Shown one piece after another: positions 35,201 through 43,785 of a stretch of DNA of 64,000 nucleotides. Positions within the stretch are counted from its first letter, which is position 1. Each line of letters begins with the position of its first letter. This DNA comes from CAVZQN01 sp963837395 (GTDB lineage: Bacteria > Acidobacteriota > HRBIN11 > JAKEFK01): positions 1,302,001 through 1,366,000 of the forward strand of contig CAWINI010000004.1 of the NCBI GenBank assembly GCA_963837395.1, read 5' to 3'. The notes beneath the pieces were generated by a model. It searched no databases, was not told the origin of the DNA, and was given only the letters and a program-made list of their open reading frames with translations. The translations under genes were made by a program, and so were the position numbers.

Positions 35201-38200
35201 ATTTCTCATACGAAAGTCGCCGATCGTTTTAACGGTCAAATCCAGACGAATTAAAGATTGAAGATCCGAAGTTGGGGCAAGCGCTCTCTTTTGCGAAAGC
35301 AAGGAGTTTACCAAACGGTCTCTGTAGTCAATGTCTTCTGTGAAACTTGAGCGAACAATATCGACATTACCTGACAGAAGATAACCTTTCTCTGCTGATG
35401 TAAACTTCACATTTGCACCCAATTGGCTATGTAAGTCTTCTGGATAATTGAGCCGTACGTCTTTTGCTATCAATGTGACATTGGCATTAGCCGGCTTAAA
35501 ATTCTGGAGATCGAATTGTCCTGATCCCTCAACAGTTCCACCACCCATTCGAGCGCTGAGTTTTTCAATCATGACGCGATTTTTATCGAAAGGCGCTCGT
35601 AGCTGGATCTGTTCAAACACGAATGGATAGTCAGGCACACGGATGTAGCCATTGTCCATGGTGATCAGGCCTGTCATCTGAGGATTGTTCAACGCACCCG
35701 TTGCTTTAAGGTCAATCATTATTTTTCCAGTGCCACTGAAGTCCGGCATGAAATTCCGTAAGAAAAGAAGATCCACCTGGGTTTTTACATCTGCGTTGAT
35801 ATTTTGACTTTGAAGGTCAGCTTCACCACTGATAGAAAGATCTAACGATTCGCCAGCTTTGATTTGAATTGGCTCTATGGTTAAGCGTTTTTGATTCAAC
35901 CGTGCGCGAATGTTTGCACTTTGTACTGCTGTTTCACCGACACGTAAATTTTCAAGCTTTAATTCTGTTTGAGCATTCCAGTTTTCCGGCTTAATACCCT
36001 TACCCTCTGCTTGCAAATTAAATGATGCGGTACCACTGAAATGAGTGTCCGGCGATGCGATACTATGGAGCGGAAAGGATTGTAAGTTCACACGAAGATT
36101 GCCTTTATGCGCTGCAACAACAGGAATGTCGCCTTGAACTTGCAGCGGAGCCTCATTTAGTCTGCCTTGAAGATCGAGTTGAAGATCTTGTCCGGAAAAA
36201 TGCGCAGTAACAGAATCACCCTGGAGGAAAAGTTTTTGAGCCGGATAGTCGATTGTAAAATTTTGGGATTTAAGATCGCCAAGAATTTGCGGATTTTTTA
36301 GACTTCCTTGAACTCTTACATCCAATGCTGCTTTTCCAGTGAGTTTCACCTGATCGGTAAACATCGATGCAACTTTGAGATCAAGATTTCCTACTGCTCG
36401 CAAATCAGCTTTACCCGTATCTTCAATTGGAAGTCTTCCCTGAACCTGGAAATCACCTTCGGGCAAACTGATGTTCAAATCTGCAACGAAATTGCGTTGC
36501 TTTAGCGAAACGGTGCTATCGTTCTTCACACGAACTTCCATTTCATTCCTTTTGAAAAAAGCGTCTTGAAATTTAAGTTCAGCTTCAGAATCCCTCCATT
36601 GCTTTGCATTTCCTTGTGCTGTAAGTACACCATTTAAATTTCCTGTTAGGTCTGGAGGAATTTGCGGAACGAATGGTTCGAGCAACTTAACGTCTATGTT
36701 TTTTAGTTGAGCTGACAAATCGAAGTGATCTAGCTTCAAAGAGTAAGTACCAACTCCATTCACGGTTGCATTTCCACTACTCACCTGTGAATTGCTTTTG
36801 ATCAATCCATTTTCCATTTGGGTTTCAGACTTAATATCAAGTTCATTGGGAAACATCGGAGATGTTAATTTAGCGGATTCTATATGTAATTGTGCTTTTG
36901 CATTTTTCCATTGCTTTGCATTTCCGTCAGCATGTAAAGTTCCTGTCACGGTGCCTTGAATATCACTGACAGAAGCAGGAAGAAGTGGCCTGAGTTTTTC
37001 TGATGTTAAATCTGTAGATCTTGCATCAATAACAAATCGTGATGAATTCCAGATGTAAGAAGCATTGATGATCGTTTGGAAGTTTGGAATTTCGGCATCT
37101 GCGTTGAGAATTTTACCGTCACTTTCGAAATCAACCCTGGCATCACCAATTTGAATCCCTTGATAAGCAACATCAGTACTTAAAAGGCGTCCTTGTAATT
37201 CAGGACTTTTCAGTTGACCTTGAATTGTGCTTTCAAGATCGAAATTTCCGGTTGCATCTACTTTGAAACGTCTCAAAGCATGTCCATTAAAATTGCCACG
37301 CACGAATGCTTGAACTTGTTCTGTGCCTGTGCTGAATGAACCATGAGCTTGAACATTCATATCAGGCGATGTTCCGGTAAGATTTCCATTAATTTGTAGG
37401 TTTCGAAATGATCCTTGTATGCGTGCTTCAACGCGAAACGAACCAGGAATTGTTCGCAGATCCGGAGCGAAAGCTGCAAGATCGGCTGTGTTGCCAATAA
37501 TAGCTCTCACCGCGAGATCAACATCATCACGTGTGACGGTTCCCCAAAATGATGCGTTCGATGAACGCATTGAAAGATTGCTTTGACTTAATTTCAATGT
37601 CCCACTGGATAAATCTCCGTGAATGTCACCTGCCACAGGAAAAGTTCCGTTACCAATAGCGCGCAATGCGACATTCATTGAACCCGTGGCGGCAAATGGA
37701 TCTGCTCCTCCTTCGTAGTGCAATTTCCCGGATGCGAAACTTGTGACCAGAGATGCTTTCGGAACAAATTTGCGTAAAGCAATTACCGGCAAATCTTTGA
37801 ATTGAAGATCCACACGATAAGGTCTCACACTTGCAGCGGTAATAATTTCGTATTTAACGTCTACTTCGAACGGCGAAGTTTTATCAATATTTAATGCGTT
37901 CGAATTTAGAGTTCCACGAAACTCCGGATTATTTCCATAACCAGTAATTTTTCCGGAACCAGACACCGGCCCATTCACTGCAGGCAAGTCCTTCACCAGA
38001 TCTTGAACAATTGAGGCATCTCCATGAAGCTGAAAACTTAAGTCATATTGAAGTTTGTCAAATGACTCAATGCTTCCACTTGCTTTCAATTCAGATCCGC
38101 CAGAACGAGCCTCTAGGTCATAGATCTGAAGTCGATCTTTTTTTAATGAAGACTTCAGATGTAATTCATCCACCTGATATTTCTGAAAGCTTGCGCGGCC

Positions 38201-38620
38201 GCCAATTATTTCAATTTCATTAATCTCAAACGATCCTTTCGATTTCGTGGGCCGGAGATGTGGAGGATTATCAAGATCAGCATGCGGCTTTACGATCTGA
38301 AGTTTGTCAACAATTCGATCGGTACTCCAGAGAAACGAAAGTGGTGCGAACAGATGAACGCCTTCTGCTGTTACGAATTCCTTCTGATTTTCGGGGCCAC
38401 CAAAAATTCGGGCATTCTTAACATCGATCTGGAGTCGCGGGAAAAGACTATATGAAAAACGTTCACCTTCAATTCGGATGTTGTATTCAGATTGGTAGTA
38501 ATCTTGAAGTCGTGAAAAGACGGCCATCTGCACTGCTGGCATATGCAGAACCGCTATCGCAATTAGAAGTAAGCCAAGAAGGATGCCGACGACAATAGCC
38601 GCGCGTCTCAAGACTTTCAT
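32261..38620 (-). CDS. TamB-TamA fusion: AsmA/TamB-like N-terminus with Omp85 barrel C-terminus
   Basis: One uninterrupted frame of 2119 residues. Residues ~7-27 form an inner-membrane anchor; ~30-1310 are the beta-rich AsmA/TamB-type repeats (recurring GxLxxxGN-like units), ending in a TamB (DUF490) region with VFEQIQLRAPF and QGTPPEPRISGRILIKDG. About 1400-1780 are POTRA-like units (FEDVFSKVDELQGANY; IEDLEVSNGQTFPPDLL; VRIGNIRIVGNSSTRRGVIQKRL), and ~1790-2119 are an Omp85/BamA-type barrel with the conserved GGSSTVRGF loop motif (~2010) and a terminal phenylalanine. TamB and TamA are normally separate proteins of the inner and outer membrane; here they form one envelope-spanning polypeptide, likely for outer-membrane protein insertion or lipid transport. 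It follows the pseudopilin genes. Confidence 0.9.
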   Translation of the reverse strand: MKVLRRAAIVVGILLGLLLIAIAVLHMPAVQMAVFSRLQDYYQSEYNIRIEGERFSYSLFPRLQIDVKNARIFGGPENQKEFVTAEGVHLFAPLSFLWSTDRIVDKLQIVKPHADLDNPPHLRPTKSKGSFEINEIEIIGGRASFQKYQVDELHLKSSLKKDRLQIYDLEARSGGSELKASGSIESFDKLQYDLSFQLHGDASIVQDLVKDLPAVNGPVSGSGKITGYGNNPEFRGTLNSNALNIDKTSPFEVDVKYEIITAASVRPYRVDLQFKDLPVIALRKFVPKASLVTSFASGKLHYEGGADPFAATGSMNVALRAIGNGTFPVAGDIHGDLSSGTLKLSQSNLSMRSSNASFWGTVTRDDVDLAVRAIIGNTADLAAFAPDLRTIPGSFRVEARIQGSFRNLQINGNLTGTSPDMNVQAHGSFSTGTEQVQAFVRGNFNGHALRRFKVDATGNFDLESTIQGQLKSPELQGRLLSTDVAYQGIQIGDARVDFESDGKILNADAEIPNFQTIINASYIWNSSRFVIDARSTDLTSEKLRPLLPASVSDIQGTVTGTLHADGNAKQWKNAKAQLHIESAKLTSPMFPNELDIKSETQMENGLIKSNSQVSSGNATVNGVGTYSLKLDHFDLSAQLKNIDVKLLEPFVPQIPPDLTGNLNGVLTAQGNAKQWRDSEAELKFQDAFFKRNEMEVRVKNDSTVSLKQRNFVADLNISLPEGDFQVQGRLPIEDTGKADLRAVGNLDLKVASMFTDQVKLTGKAALDVRVQGSLKNPQILGDLKSQNFTIDYPAQKLFLQGDSVTAHFSGQDLQLDLQGRLNEAPLQVQGDIPVVAAHKGNLRVNLQSFPLHSIASPDTHFSGTASFNLQAEGKGIKPENWNAQTELKLENLRVGETAVQSANIRARLNQKRLTIEPIQIKAGESLDLSISGEADLQSQNINADVKTQVDLLFLRNFMPDFSGTGKIMIDLKATGALNNPQMTGLITMDNGYIRVPDYPFVFEQIQLRAPFDKNRVMIEKLSARMGGGTVEGSGQFDLQNFKPANANVTLIAKDVRLNYPEDLHSQLGANVKFTSAEKGYLLSGNVDIVRSSFTEDIDYRDRLVNSLLSQKRALAPTSDLQSLIRLDLTVKTIGDFRMRNNLARLRAAANLQLQGTPPEPRISGRILIKDGSLLYFRGNEFVVERGNVDFYGTRKINPEFDFQLYSLVDNSTPPDPGEFAVDQYEVEINVRGSLENLEETTVQSFPPLDEQAIYSLLLTGGTTSNLTQGASVLFQEELASYFAGQLFFGAPQQIGRALGLNRFEIQPDLVSAEQDPSARLVVGKDITSHLAAIYSVSLSDSEDQTWILNYRLMRNFSFRFVDSSDEGYTFGLRHSLRFGPGAASLRSRKLSGRRQIEKIDKVELQVTNITVPFEDVFSKVDELQGANYDYWAINDQVLDLKSFLQDKGYLFPEVNVEEARLTSGKVNLKFQVDGRGQRSMVFNGYEPSKKRVKKYLQWWREGFSEQTVLEQINDDLLKELWGEKYLRAQVETKSEIENGTGRYVFEITPNIRYSQITLHYPGAVQYSEHDLHDELLELYGSRISLDVDAFHRFRTLKDYIIALYVQKGFLDATVKEGKVSYNENGSAEREIIINEGKVARIEDLEVSNGQTFPPDLLAKLKEGPGKNYSPNGVSEDLITVADYFESRGYPNAEVDSEVIRQPGNPGLILRYNLKTGTQVRIGNIRIVGNSSTRRGVIQKRLTFHEGDLLVRGKLFESQRNLYRTRNFQLVKIEAEEGDKPGINDVTVEVTESRKYRATYGIRYNTETDVEGEVVLQDSRLFGTSHNASLFTRVNSLEQDFGFNYSIPPISKGLIRGLDWDILLSARYEREDHPTFLDRSLTFSFQKQFKLFGPFVSLGEYRYERDHITAKKNTGPFTFDETSTISEVVGTFLADTRDEPINAKRGYFISLENGFAPSSLQGDELFQRFFYQFFYFKSFGKIVWANGFRTGFAFPDAQLLIISERFMAGGSSTVRGFKLDTLGPKDPFEHEPLGGEGLLIINQEIRVPVYKWFGAVAFYDGGNVWVKANQISFGDLRHTFGLGLRIDTGFGVGRFDWGYNPDPQEGEAQNVFHFGFGQAF

Positions 38621-38683
38621 CTCTTAAATATAGGGCACGTTTTACAACAAAACCCGAGCGCTGAAGTTGCGCTCATTTGATGC

Positions 38684-39508
38684 TCAATCGTTACTATCGT
38701 CATCATCATCCGGAGGGGTAGGTGGTGATGGCGGTCTGGGAAAAGGTGTTGGTGGATTTTTTGGACCTCCAGGAGCGGGGCCTGTGGTTGGGGGTTTTTG
38801 GCCAGGTTGCGGATTTACACCGGGTGTTCCTACACCACCCGGAGGAAAGCCGGGAGCAGGTTGTCCTTTTTGTTGCTGAAGCATGTAAACAAATTTCCAT
38901 TTGTTGTATTTATCCGCACCGTTATAAATCTTGATGCTGTCTTTTTTGCTGCGACTTACAACACCTACGACCGGACCAATGCTTTCAACTTCCTTTTCCT
39001 CATCCTTGTCTTTATCCTCATCATTATTAAGTCCAGGAAGATCATTTGGGTCGCCAGAATCATTATCTCCCATATCCTCATCGTCATCATCGTCATCGTC
39101 ACCGCTTTTAATCCCGAGCTTATTTTTCTTACCCTTCTTTTGATCATTATTATTCGAGCCGCCCGGCATATTAATTTGACCGGCTGCTCCAGTTTGAACA
39201 AGCGACTCAGGATGAAGTACTTTCCATTTTCCACTCTTGGTCATTGGATCAAGATAAAGCTTGCGGATGAATTTTAGTTTTTGAAGGGTTTCTAAATCCG
39301 GAGGATATGTGCCGTACTTTTGATGATAGCGTCCGATTGCTTCAATGTATTCATTTCCGCGAAAGATTAATTCTTCTTCATTGTCACGTTGCTTGATGCG
39401 TGCCCACAGTGGTAATGTAAGCGCCCAAAAAATTGCAATGATCGCGATGATAGTGAGGGCGCCGGCTAATGTGAATCCACGTTCATTGATTTTCATTTCG
39501 CGATTCAT
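38684..39508 (-). CDS. Pseudopilin-like protein with acidic and Pro/Gly-rich C-terminus
   Basis: The best start is ATG 39508 (MNREMKINERGFTLAG), giving about 274 residues. A prepilin peptidase site RG|FTLAGALTII is followed by a ~20-residue hydrophobic helix; Glu+5 of classical pilins is Gly/Ala here, which hints at a minor pseudopilin. Residues ~45-110 match the GspG-like pattern (YIEAIGRYHQKYGTYPPDLETL, YLDPMT). The C-terminal half is unusual: an Asp/Glu/Lys-rich tract around residues 135-190, then a Pro/Gly-rich tail ending in a run of Asp. It is the last of three pseudopilin genes before the TamB-TamA gene. Confidence 0.8.
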   Translation of the reverse strand: MNREMKINERGFTLAGALTIIAIIAIFWALTLPLWARIKQRDNEEELIFRGNEYIEAIGRYHQKYGTYPPDLETLQKLKFIRKLYLDPMTKSGKWKVLHPESLVQTGAAGQINMPGGSNNNDQKKGKKNKLGIKSGDDDDDDDEDMGDNDSGDPNDLPGLNNDEDKDKDEEKEVESIGPVVGVVSRSKKDSIKIYNGADKYNKWKFVYMLQQQKGQPAPGFPPGGVGTPGVNPQPGQKPPTTGPAPGGPKNPPTPFPRPPSPPTPPDDDDDSND

Positions 39509-39527
39509 ATTAATCTCTATGATCCAT

Positions 39528-39603
39528 GATGCAGGATTCAAGATTCAAGGTGTTTAACAAACTTTGTATACCGCCATGCATCCTGTATCTTGCATCCTGC
39601 ATC
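39528..39603. repeat. Inverted repeat with ~25-bp arms between two pseudopilin genes
   Basis: The arm at 39528-39550 and the reverse complement of 39578-39603 both read GATGCAGGAT[GT]CAAGAT[AT]CA. The intervening 27 bases would form the loop. It may act as a transcript-processing or attenuating hairpin inside the pilus operon, or be a mobile palindromic repeat. Confidence 0.65.
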
Positions 39604-39609
39604 GCGCTT

Positions 39610-40026
39610 TCATAACTCTGAAAATGGTGTGCCATCCAATGCAACACCTTGTGCACCGCTATGAACATCGGTTATCCCTAATGTTGCTGTTGGATCGGCA
39701 TTTTGTCCAGCGTCTTCCAAAACAACTTGCCATGTCGTGTCACTTCTTGTAATCGGATCGTACGGCAATTTACGAAAGTAACCTTCAGAGACTAAAGTCT
39801 CCAAAGATTCTGGATACTTCGCCTTATCACTAAAATACTGATCAATGACTTCGCGCATGCGCGTTAGATTTTCCCGCAGCACGGCTTCTCTTGCTTTTTG
39901 CTGGGCATATCGATATTGCGGCAACACGATCGAAACCAGCAATGAGATGATTGCTAACACAATCAACAACTCAATCAGAGTGTAACCGTTTTCAGAATTT
40001 CGTTTTTTACTTTTTGATATTACCAT
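39610..40026 (-). CDS. GspG-like major pseudopilin
   Basis: The 138-residue protein has a short basic leader, the prepilin cleavage site NG|YTLIELLIVLAI with Glu+5, and the long hydrophobic helix of type IV pilins. After it comes the GspG-type core: QQKAREAVLRENLTRMREVIDQYFSDKAKYPESLETLV, YFRKLPYDPITRSDTTWQVV and a D...G region near the end. It should form or prime the pseudopilus/pilus fibre after processing by a prepilin peptidase (not in the window). It overlaps the upstream pseudopilin gene by seven bases. Confidence 0.88.
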   Translation of the reverse strand: MVISKSKKRNSENGYTLIELLIVLAIISLLVSIVLPQYRYAQQKAREAVLRENLTRMREVIDQYFSDKAKYPESLETLVSEGYFRKLPYDPITRSDTTWQVVLEDAGQNADPTATLGITDVHSGAQGVALDGTPFSEL

Positions 40027-40568
40027 TCGCTGTATTTTGTTACTCCATCAAGGGACATTTCTTCTGACTTGCAATAAACATCCCATACATTTTCACCGCC
40101 CCAATTTTTCGAATCCGGCTCATCCTGGCTTGCTCGTAATCCCCACTCATAACTGTTCGTGATTGGATCTAATGGAACCCTGCGCAAAAATCGGATCTTT
40201 TTCCCAGTCGCATCACCAATGATCGGCTCACCTTCCACTAAAGTTTGTAAATCCGGTGGCCAACCATCAGTTCCAAACTTCACCTGAATTTTTGGAGTTA
40301 CTCCAGGCATAGATGGCGCTGCTGCTTCATGATATGCATCAATTGCATTTCGAAGCATTCGAAGATTCTCATGCAGTTCAATTTCCTTATGTCTACGCAC
40401 CGAAAACTTCGCAACCGGAAGCGCTATTGCAGAAAGAATTACCAATATCGATAGAACTACCAGGAGTTCTATGAACGTAACTCCGGATTGATTAAGTCCC
40501 CAACCCCCTCTTCCATCTCTCCCTTCATAAGGGGTAGAAATTGGCCTTTGGTTAATCTTGGATCTCAT
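40020..40568 (-). CDS. Pseudopilin with an extended, repeat-derived prepilin leader
   Basis: The 182-residue protein has cleavage site QSG|VTFIELLVVLSILVILSAIALP with Glu+5, then the GspG-like helix (HENLRMLRNAIDAYHEAA), PPDLQTLVEG and RRVPLDPIT. The leader before the cleavage site is ~29 residues, far longer than usual; its TPYEGRDGRGGWGLN part is encoded by a dispersed DNA repeat (see 40498-40541). As the leader is removed on maturation, the insertion would be tolerated. The gene overlaps the secretin stop by four bases and so is translationally coupled. Confidence 0.87.
   Translation of the reverse strand: MRSKINQRPISTPYEGRDGRGGWGLNQSGVTFIELLVVLSILVILSAIALPVAKFSVRRHKEIELHENLRMLRNAIDAYHEAAAPSMPGVTPKIQVKFGTDGWPPDLQTLVEGEPIIGDATGKKIRFLRRVPLDPITNSYEWGLRASQDEPDSKNWGGENVWDVYCKSEEMSLDGVTKYSEW
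40498..40541. repeat. Dispersed palindromic repeat inside a pseudopilin gene
   Basis: The segment carries CCAACCCCCTCTTC, then CTCTCCCTTCATAAGGGG on the plus strand. The same sequence, inverted and extended, occurs in the intergenic gap 54757-54851. Here it lies in frame within the prepilin leader coding region. Confidence 0.75.
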
Positions 40569-43048
40569 GGTTGAAACTCAATCGTAAACGGCAGGAACGT
40601 TACCTGGATGACATTTGCTGCCGCATCGCGAATTACAGCCGAATTCAAATTTATTGTTGCTTTTCCAGGTTTCACTCCTGTAAGGACAATTGTCGCTGCA
40701 ACTCCTGATGGTTGATTCCCTGGTGATCGGCTTGCATTAATTTGTACAATGCCCCGGGCGTTATCAAAACTCTTTGTAAATGCACCGGGAGTGACATATG
40801 GTCCTTGCAAAATATTTTTGATCTGCACCGCGGAAGGATCAAAACCTAAGAACATAGAAACACTGGTTGCAGTTTCAGCACCTTCGACTTGCACATTCAA
40901 CACCACGTCTGTTCCAACTTTCGGATTCACATTCAAAGATGTAAACGAAATCACAGCCTGAATGGCATCACCTTCTCCTCTTTCTACTTGCGGTGTAACT
41001 GGAGGAACCACGGCTCCAGGTTGAGTTTGATGTTGCTCTGTCTGCGGCGGAATCTCTTGTTCGAGCGGCGCAGTCTGTGGAAGTGGCGTAGTTTCTTCTG
41101 GAACAACTTCAGCCGGAGGTTGTTGCGACTGCGGCGCTGGCGGCTTTGGCTGAGGATGATTTGGTGCTGGTGTTGGATGTTGAGTTGGGTGTTGAGTCGT
41201 TCCTTCAGAACTTGGTTCACCTACAGGTTTCTCTTGAGTAGCGGTATCAGGTGTAATATTGCCTTGCTCAATCTCCTGCGATCCCTGTTCCCAAGGTTGC
41301 TCTTGTTTATTAACATCGGACCGCTCAAATACCGAAATTGGTGGAGCAGATTTCAACCGGATATCATCCTCTGTTCCTATCCAAATCGGACTCAAATCTT
41401 CTTCTGTCACATTTGGCGTACGCAAGATATGCGGTGTAATCGTAAAGATCACATCTTTTTCCTGTAGAGTCTTATCGTTCTGCGCAAAGAGATCGCGGAC
41501 AAAAGGTACATTAATGACTCCAGGAACACCGCGAAGAGATTTTCGTTCATCCCTGCGCAACAATCCTGCAAGAAGATTTGTTTCGCCATCTTTGAGCCTG
41601 ATTACAGTATTTACAGTCCTGTTTCCCAATGTTGGCGGAAGGGTACCAACGCCTGGCGCAGTGATCGAAGTCAATTCAAATCTCATTGTGAGCGTAATTT
41701 CGCGGTTGTGATGTACACGTGGAGTTACATCGATATTGATACCAACATCGGTCAGCTGAAATGATGTAGTGGAAATAACATTTGGAATAGGTGACGGTGT
41801 TGTACCCGGAACCTGAATATTTGTAACAGGAATTGGTACGCGATCACCTAAACGAACCGTGACCTGCTGTCCTTCTGATGCCCGAATTTGTGGCTTCGCT
41901 AAAATTTTAGTTCGCTGATCCGTTGCCAGCGCTGTATATAGGATCGATGGAACCGTGAATGACCATGCCGCAGCATCAATCGCTGGAATTTGATTGCCAA
42001 AGATTTGTCCAGGAGTCTCGTTGATCACAAGACTCTGAGATACGCTGTAGGTATCCAGATTAATTCCATAGGACTTTGTTTGATCGCGATCCACTTCAAG
42101 AATTTCCACGTCCAGCAAAACTTCAGAACGGGACTTATCATTGGCTTCGATAATCTTTTGAACGATTGCCACTTTATCTGGAGTATCTCTAATGGTAATA
42201 GCGTTCAACTGCGGATTTGTTGCGATACGCTGAATCTGCATTACACTTCGAACCATGTTTAATACATCGTTTAATTCAGCGTTGCTTAAGTAAAAGGTTT
42301 GAATTACTTGCTCATCGTACTGGCGTCGTTTTTGAGGATTATCAGGAATGACCAGGATTGTGCTCTGATCCAAAGGTTTGTAATACAAGCGATTTGCAAC
42401 CAGAATTTGCTGCAATGCATCACGAAATTTGATGTTGTCTAATGAGACTGAAAATTCCTGATCACGAAAATCGCTGTCATATACAACATTGATTCCCGCT
42501 AGTTGTCCTAAAGCATCCAGAATATGTTTCAAACTGTCATCACGAAAACGCAACGAAGGAATAATTGTTTCAGCTTCAGGACCAAGAACCTTATATAACT
42601 GCATTTTGCGTTTTGACTCTTCCTTCGCTTTTTCGATTTCCGTAAGTTCTTTCCGATTCAACTCACGTTCATAAAGCTTTTTTCCCGCTGCCAATTCATT
42701 CGTAATGTATTGATTTGTAGGATCAAAATTCAGAGCGATTTGAAATTCAATAATTGCCTGTTCATAATTGTGGGTTTCAACCAGCTGCTTGGCCTTTTGA
42801 AAATGAAATTGGGATGCAGCAAGACGCGCTCTTTCAAATCCGGTACGATATTGAGGATTCTCGGGCTTTTTATTTAGAGCAATCATGTATTGACCGACTG
42901 CACGATCCCATTCACCTTTGCGTGCCGCTTCTTGCGCGTTTCGGTACGCTTTTTGTGCAGCGCATCCTAATGAGTGCAAGAGAGCAAGAACAATCAGGTA
43001 GGACAACAACTGGCGACGCTTCGGAAATTTCCATCCATTCATATTCAT
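40565..43048 (-). CDS. pilQ: Secretin (PilQ/GspD type) with TPR and cohesin domains
   Basis: The 827-residue outer-membrane lipoprotein has lipobox LHSLGC with Cys29. TPR-like helices cover ~30-130, then the secretin N-domains (~165-330: FRDDSLKHILDALGQLAGINVVYD; TFYLSNAELNDVLNMVRSVM; TIRDTPDKVAIVQKII) and the secretin core (~335-555: EVLLDVEILEVDR, TKILAKPQIRASEGQQVTVRLGDRVPI, VGINIDVTPRVH, TVIRLKDGETNLLAGLLR, VPGVINVPFVRDLF). A long Pro/Gln-rich linker leads to a cohesin domain (~680-827: VISFTSLNVNPKVGTDVVLNVQV). The protein forms the outer-membrane channel of the pilus or type II-like machine. It overlaps the next pseudopilin gene and follows pilP by five bases. Confidence 0.93.
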   Translation of the reverse strand: MNMNGWKFPKRRQLLSYLIVLALLHSLGCAAQKAYRNAQEAARKGEWDRAVGQYMIALNKKPENPQYRTGFERARLAASQFHFQKAKQLVETHNYEQAIIEFQIALNFDPTNQYITNELAAGKKLYERELNRKELTEIEKAKEESKRKMQLYKVLGPEAETIIPSLRFRDDSLKHILDALGQLAGINVVYDSDFRDQEFSVSLDNIKFRDALQQILVANRLYYKPLDQSTILVIPDNPQKRRQYDEQVIQTFYLSNAELNDVLNMVRSVMQIQRIATNPQLNAITIRDTPDKVAIVQKIIEANDKSRSEVLLDVEILEVDRDQTKSYGINLDTYSVSQSLVINETPGQIFGNQIPAIDAAAWSFTVPSILYTALATDQRTKILAKPQIRASEGQQVTVRLGDRVPIPVTNIQVPGTTPSPIPNVISTTSFQLTDVGINIDVTPRVHHNREITLTMRFELTSITAPGVGTLPPTLGNRTVNTVIRLKDGETNLLAGLLRRDERKSLRGVPGVINVPFVRDLFAQNDKTLQEKDVIFTITPHILRTPNVTEEDLSPIWIGTEDDIRLKSAPPISVFERSDVNKQEQPWEQGSQEIEQGNITPDTATQEKPVGEPSSEGTTQHPTQHPTPAPNHPQPKPPAPQSQQPPAEVVPEETTPLPQTAPLEQEIPPQTEQHQTQPGAVVPPVTPQVERGEGDAIQAVISFTSLNVNPKVGTDVVLNVQVEGAETATSVSMFLGFDPSAVQIKNILQGPYVTPGAFTKSFDNARGIVQINASRSPGNQPSGVAATIVLTGVKPGKATINLNSAVIRDAAANVIQVTFLPFTIEFQP

Positions 43049-43053
43049 TCTTC

Positions 43054-43785
43054 CTAGCTTTTGTTTGGGGTAAAAGGAATTGTTTTGCTCTGGCCTGTCT
43101 TTAAATTGACATAACCAAGTTCTATGTCTTCTTCAGTTATACTCACAACCCGGTAGCGGTTTGCGATAATATCATCTACGCGGCCCATATACACTTCCTT
43201 CCCATCCGTTAAGAAAGCTACCTCGCCTAAATGATCTTTAAGATAACCGATATATTTTAAAGTGATTTCGGGCGGAGGTGGAGGATCACAATCGTTCGGA
43301 CAATTTTGATACGTTTCACCTCCTTCACATTTATTATCTCCACAAATTGGTGGCGGTAGCGGTGGTGGACAATCCGATTCACAGGTGTCGTGGCTTTCGG
43401 TTCCATTGCATTTACCATCTCCACAAACTGGTTTCGGTGGTGGCGGTGGCGGTGGTGGAGGCGGAACAAAGAATGCGAATAGATTCCGTTTTTCGTTTTC
43501 GAATGTTCTGGCTTCTTTCTTAAGTTGCGGCAACAAATCCGGATCTTCTGTATCTAAAGGATTTTGAACCTTGCTCTGACTTCCCTTTACTGACGTTTTT
43601 TTAATCACTTTTGGTTGTTGCTTTACTGGTTGTGGCGCGCTAACCGAAGTCCGCACGGGAGGACCGCTTGTTAGCTGATAGAAAATCATAAATGCAGTGA
43701 GTAAGACCAACCCTATCAATATTAAAAGCTTCCGATCTACAGGTTTTTTACCTGCCACGAGTACAGCTTTATTTTTCATTCTCAA
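43054..43785 (-). CDS. pilP: PilP/GspC-like protein with polyproline and Cys-rich insert
   Basis: The 243-residue protein has an inner-membrane anchor at ~17-38, a flexible stretch, and a C-terminal HR/PilP-type beta domain (~180-243: ITLKYIGYLKDHLGEVAFLTDGKEVYMGRVDD, RYRVVSITEEDIELGYV). Between them lie a run of ten prolines and two short repeats of the form CGDxKCxGxExxxxCxxDC, a disulfide-type module seen in exported proteins of myxobacteria and relatives. PilP links the inner-membrane platform to the secretin N-domain, so the insert sits in the periplasm. It overlaps pilO by 17 bases. Confidence 0.85.
   Translation of the reverse strand: MRMKNKAVLVAGKKPVDRKLLILIGLVLLTAFMIFYQLTSGPPVRTSVSAPQPVKQQPKVIKKTSVKGSQSKVQNPLDTEDPDLLPQLKKEARTFENEKRNLFAFFVPPPPPPPPPPKPVCGDGKCNGTESHDTCESDCPPPLPPPICGDNKCEGGETYQNCPNDCDPPPPPEITLKYIGYLKDHLGEVAFLTDGKEVYMGRVDDIIANRYRVVSITEEDIELGYVNLKTGQSKTIPFTPNKS

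Noticed and set aside
38898..39277. Plus-strand frames opposite the pseudopilin gene at 38684-39508
   Set aside because: They are the mirror of its acidic low-complexity tract; the minus-strand gene has a prepilin signal and GspG-like core.
40889..41467. Long plus-strand frame opposite the secretin gene
   Set aside because: It is the antisense of the Pro/Gln-rich linker, giving Arg/Leu-rich nonsense without a start signal.
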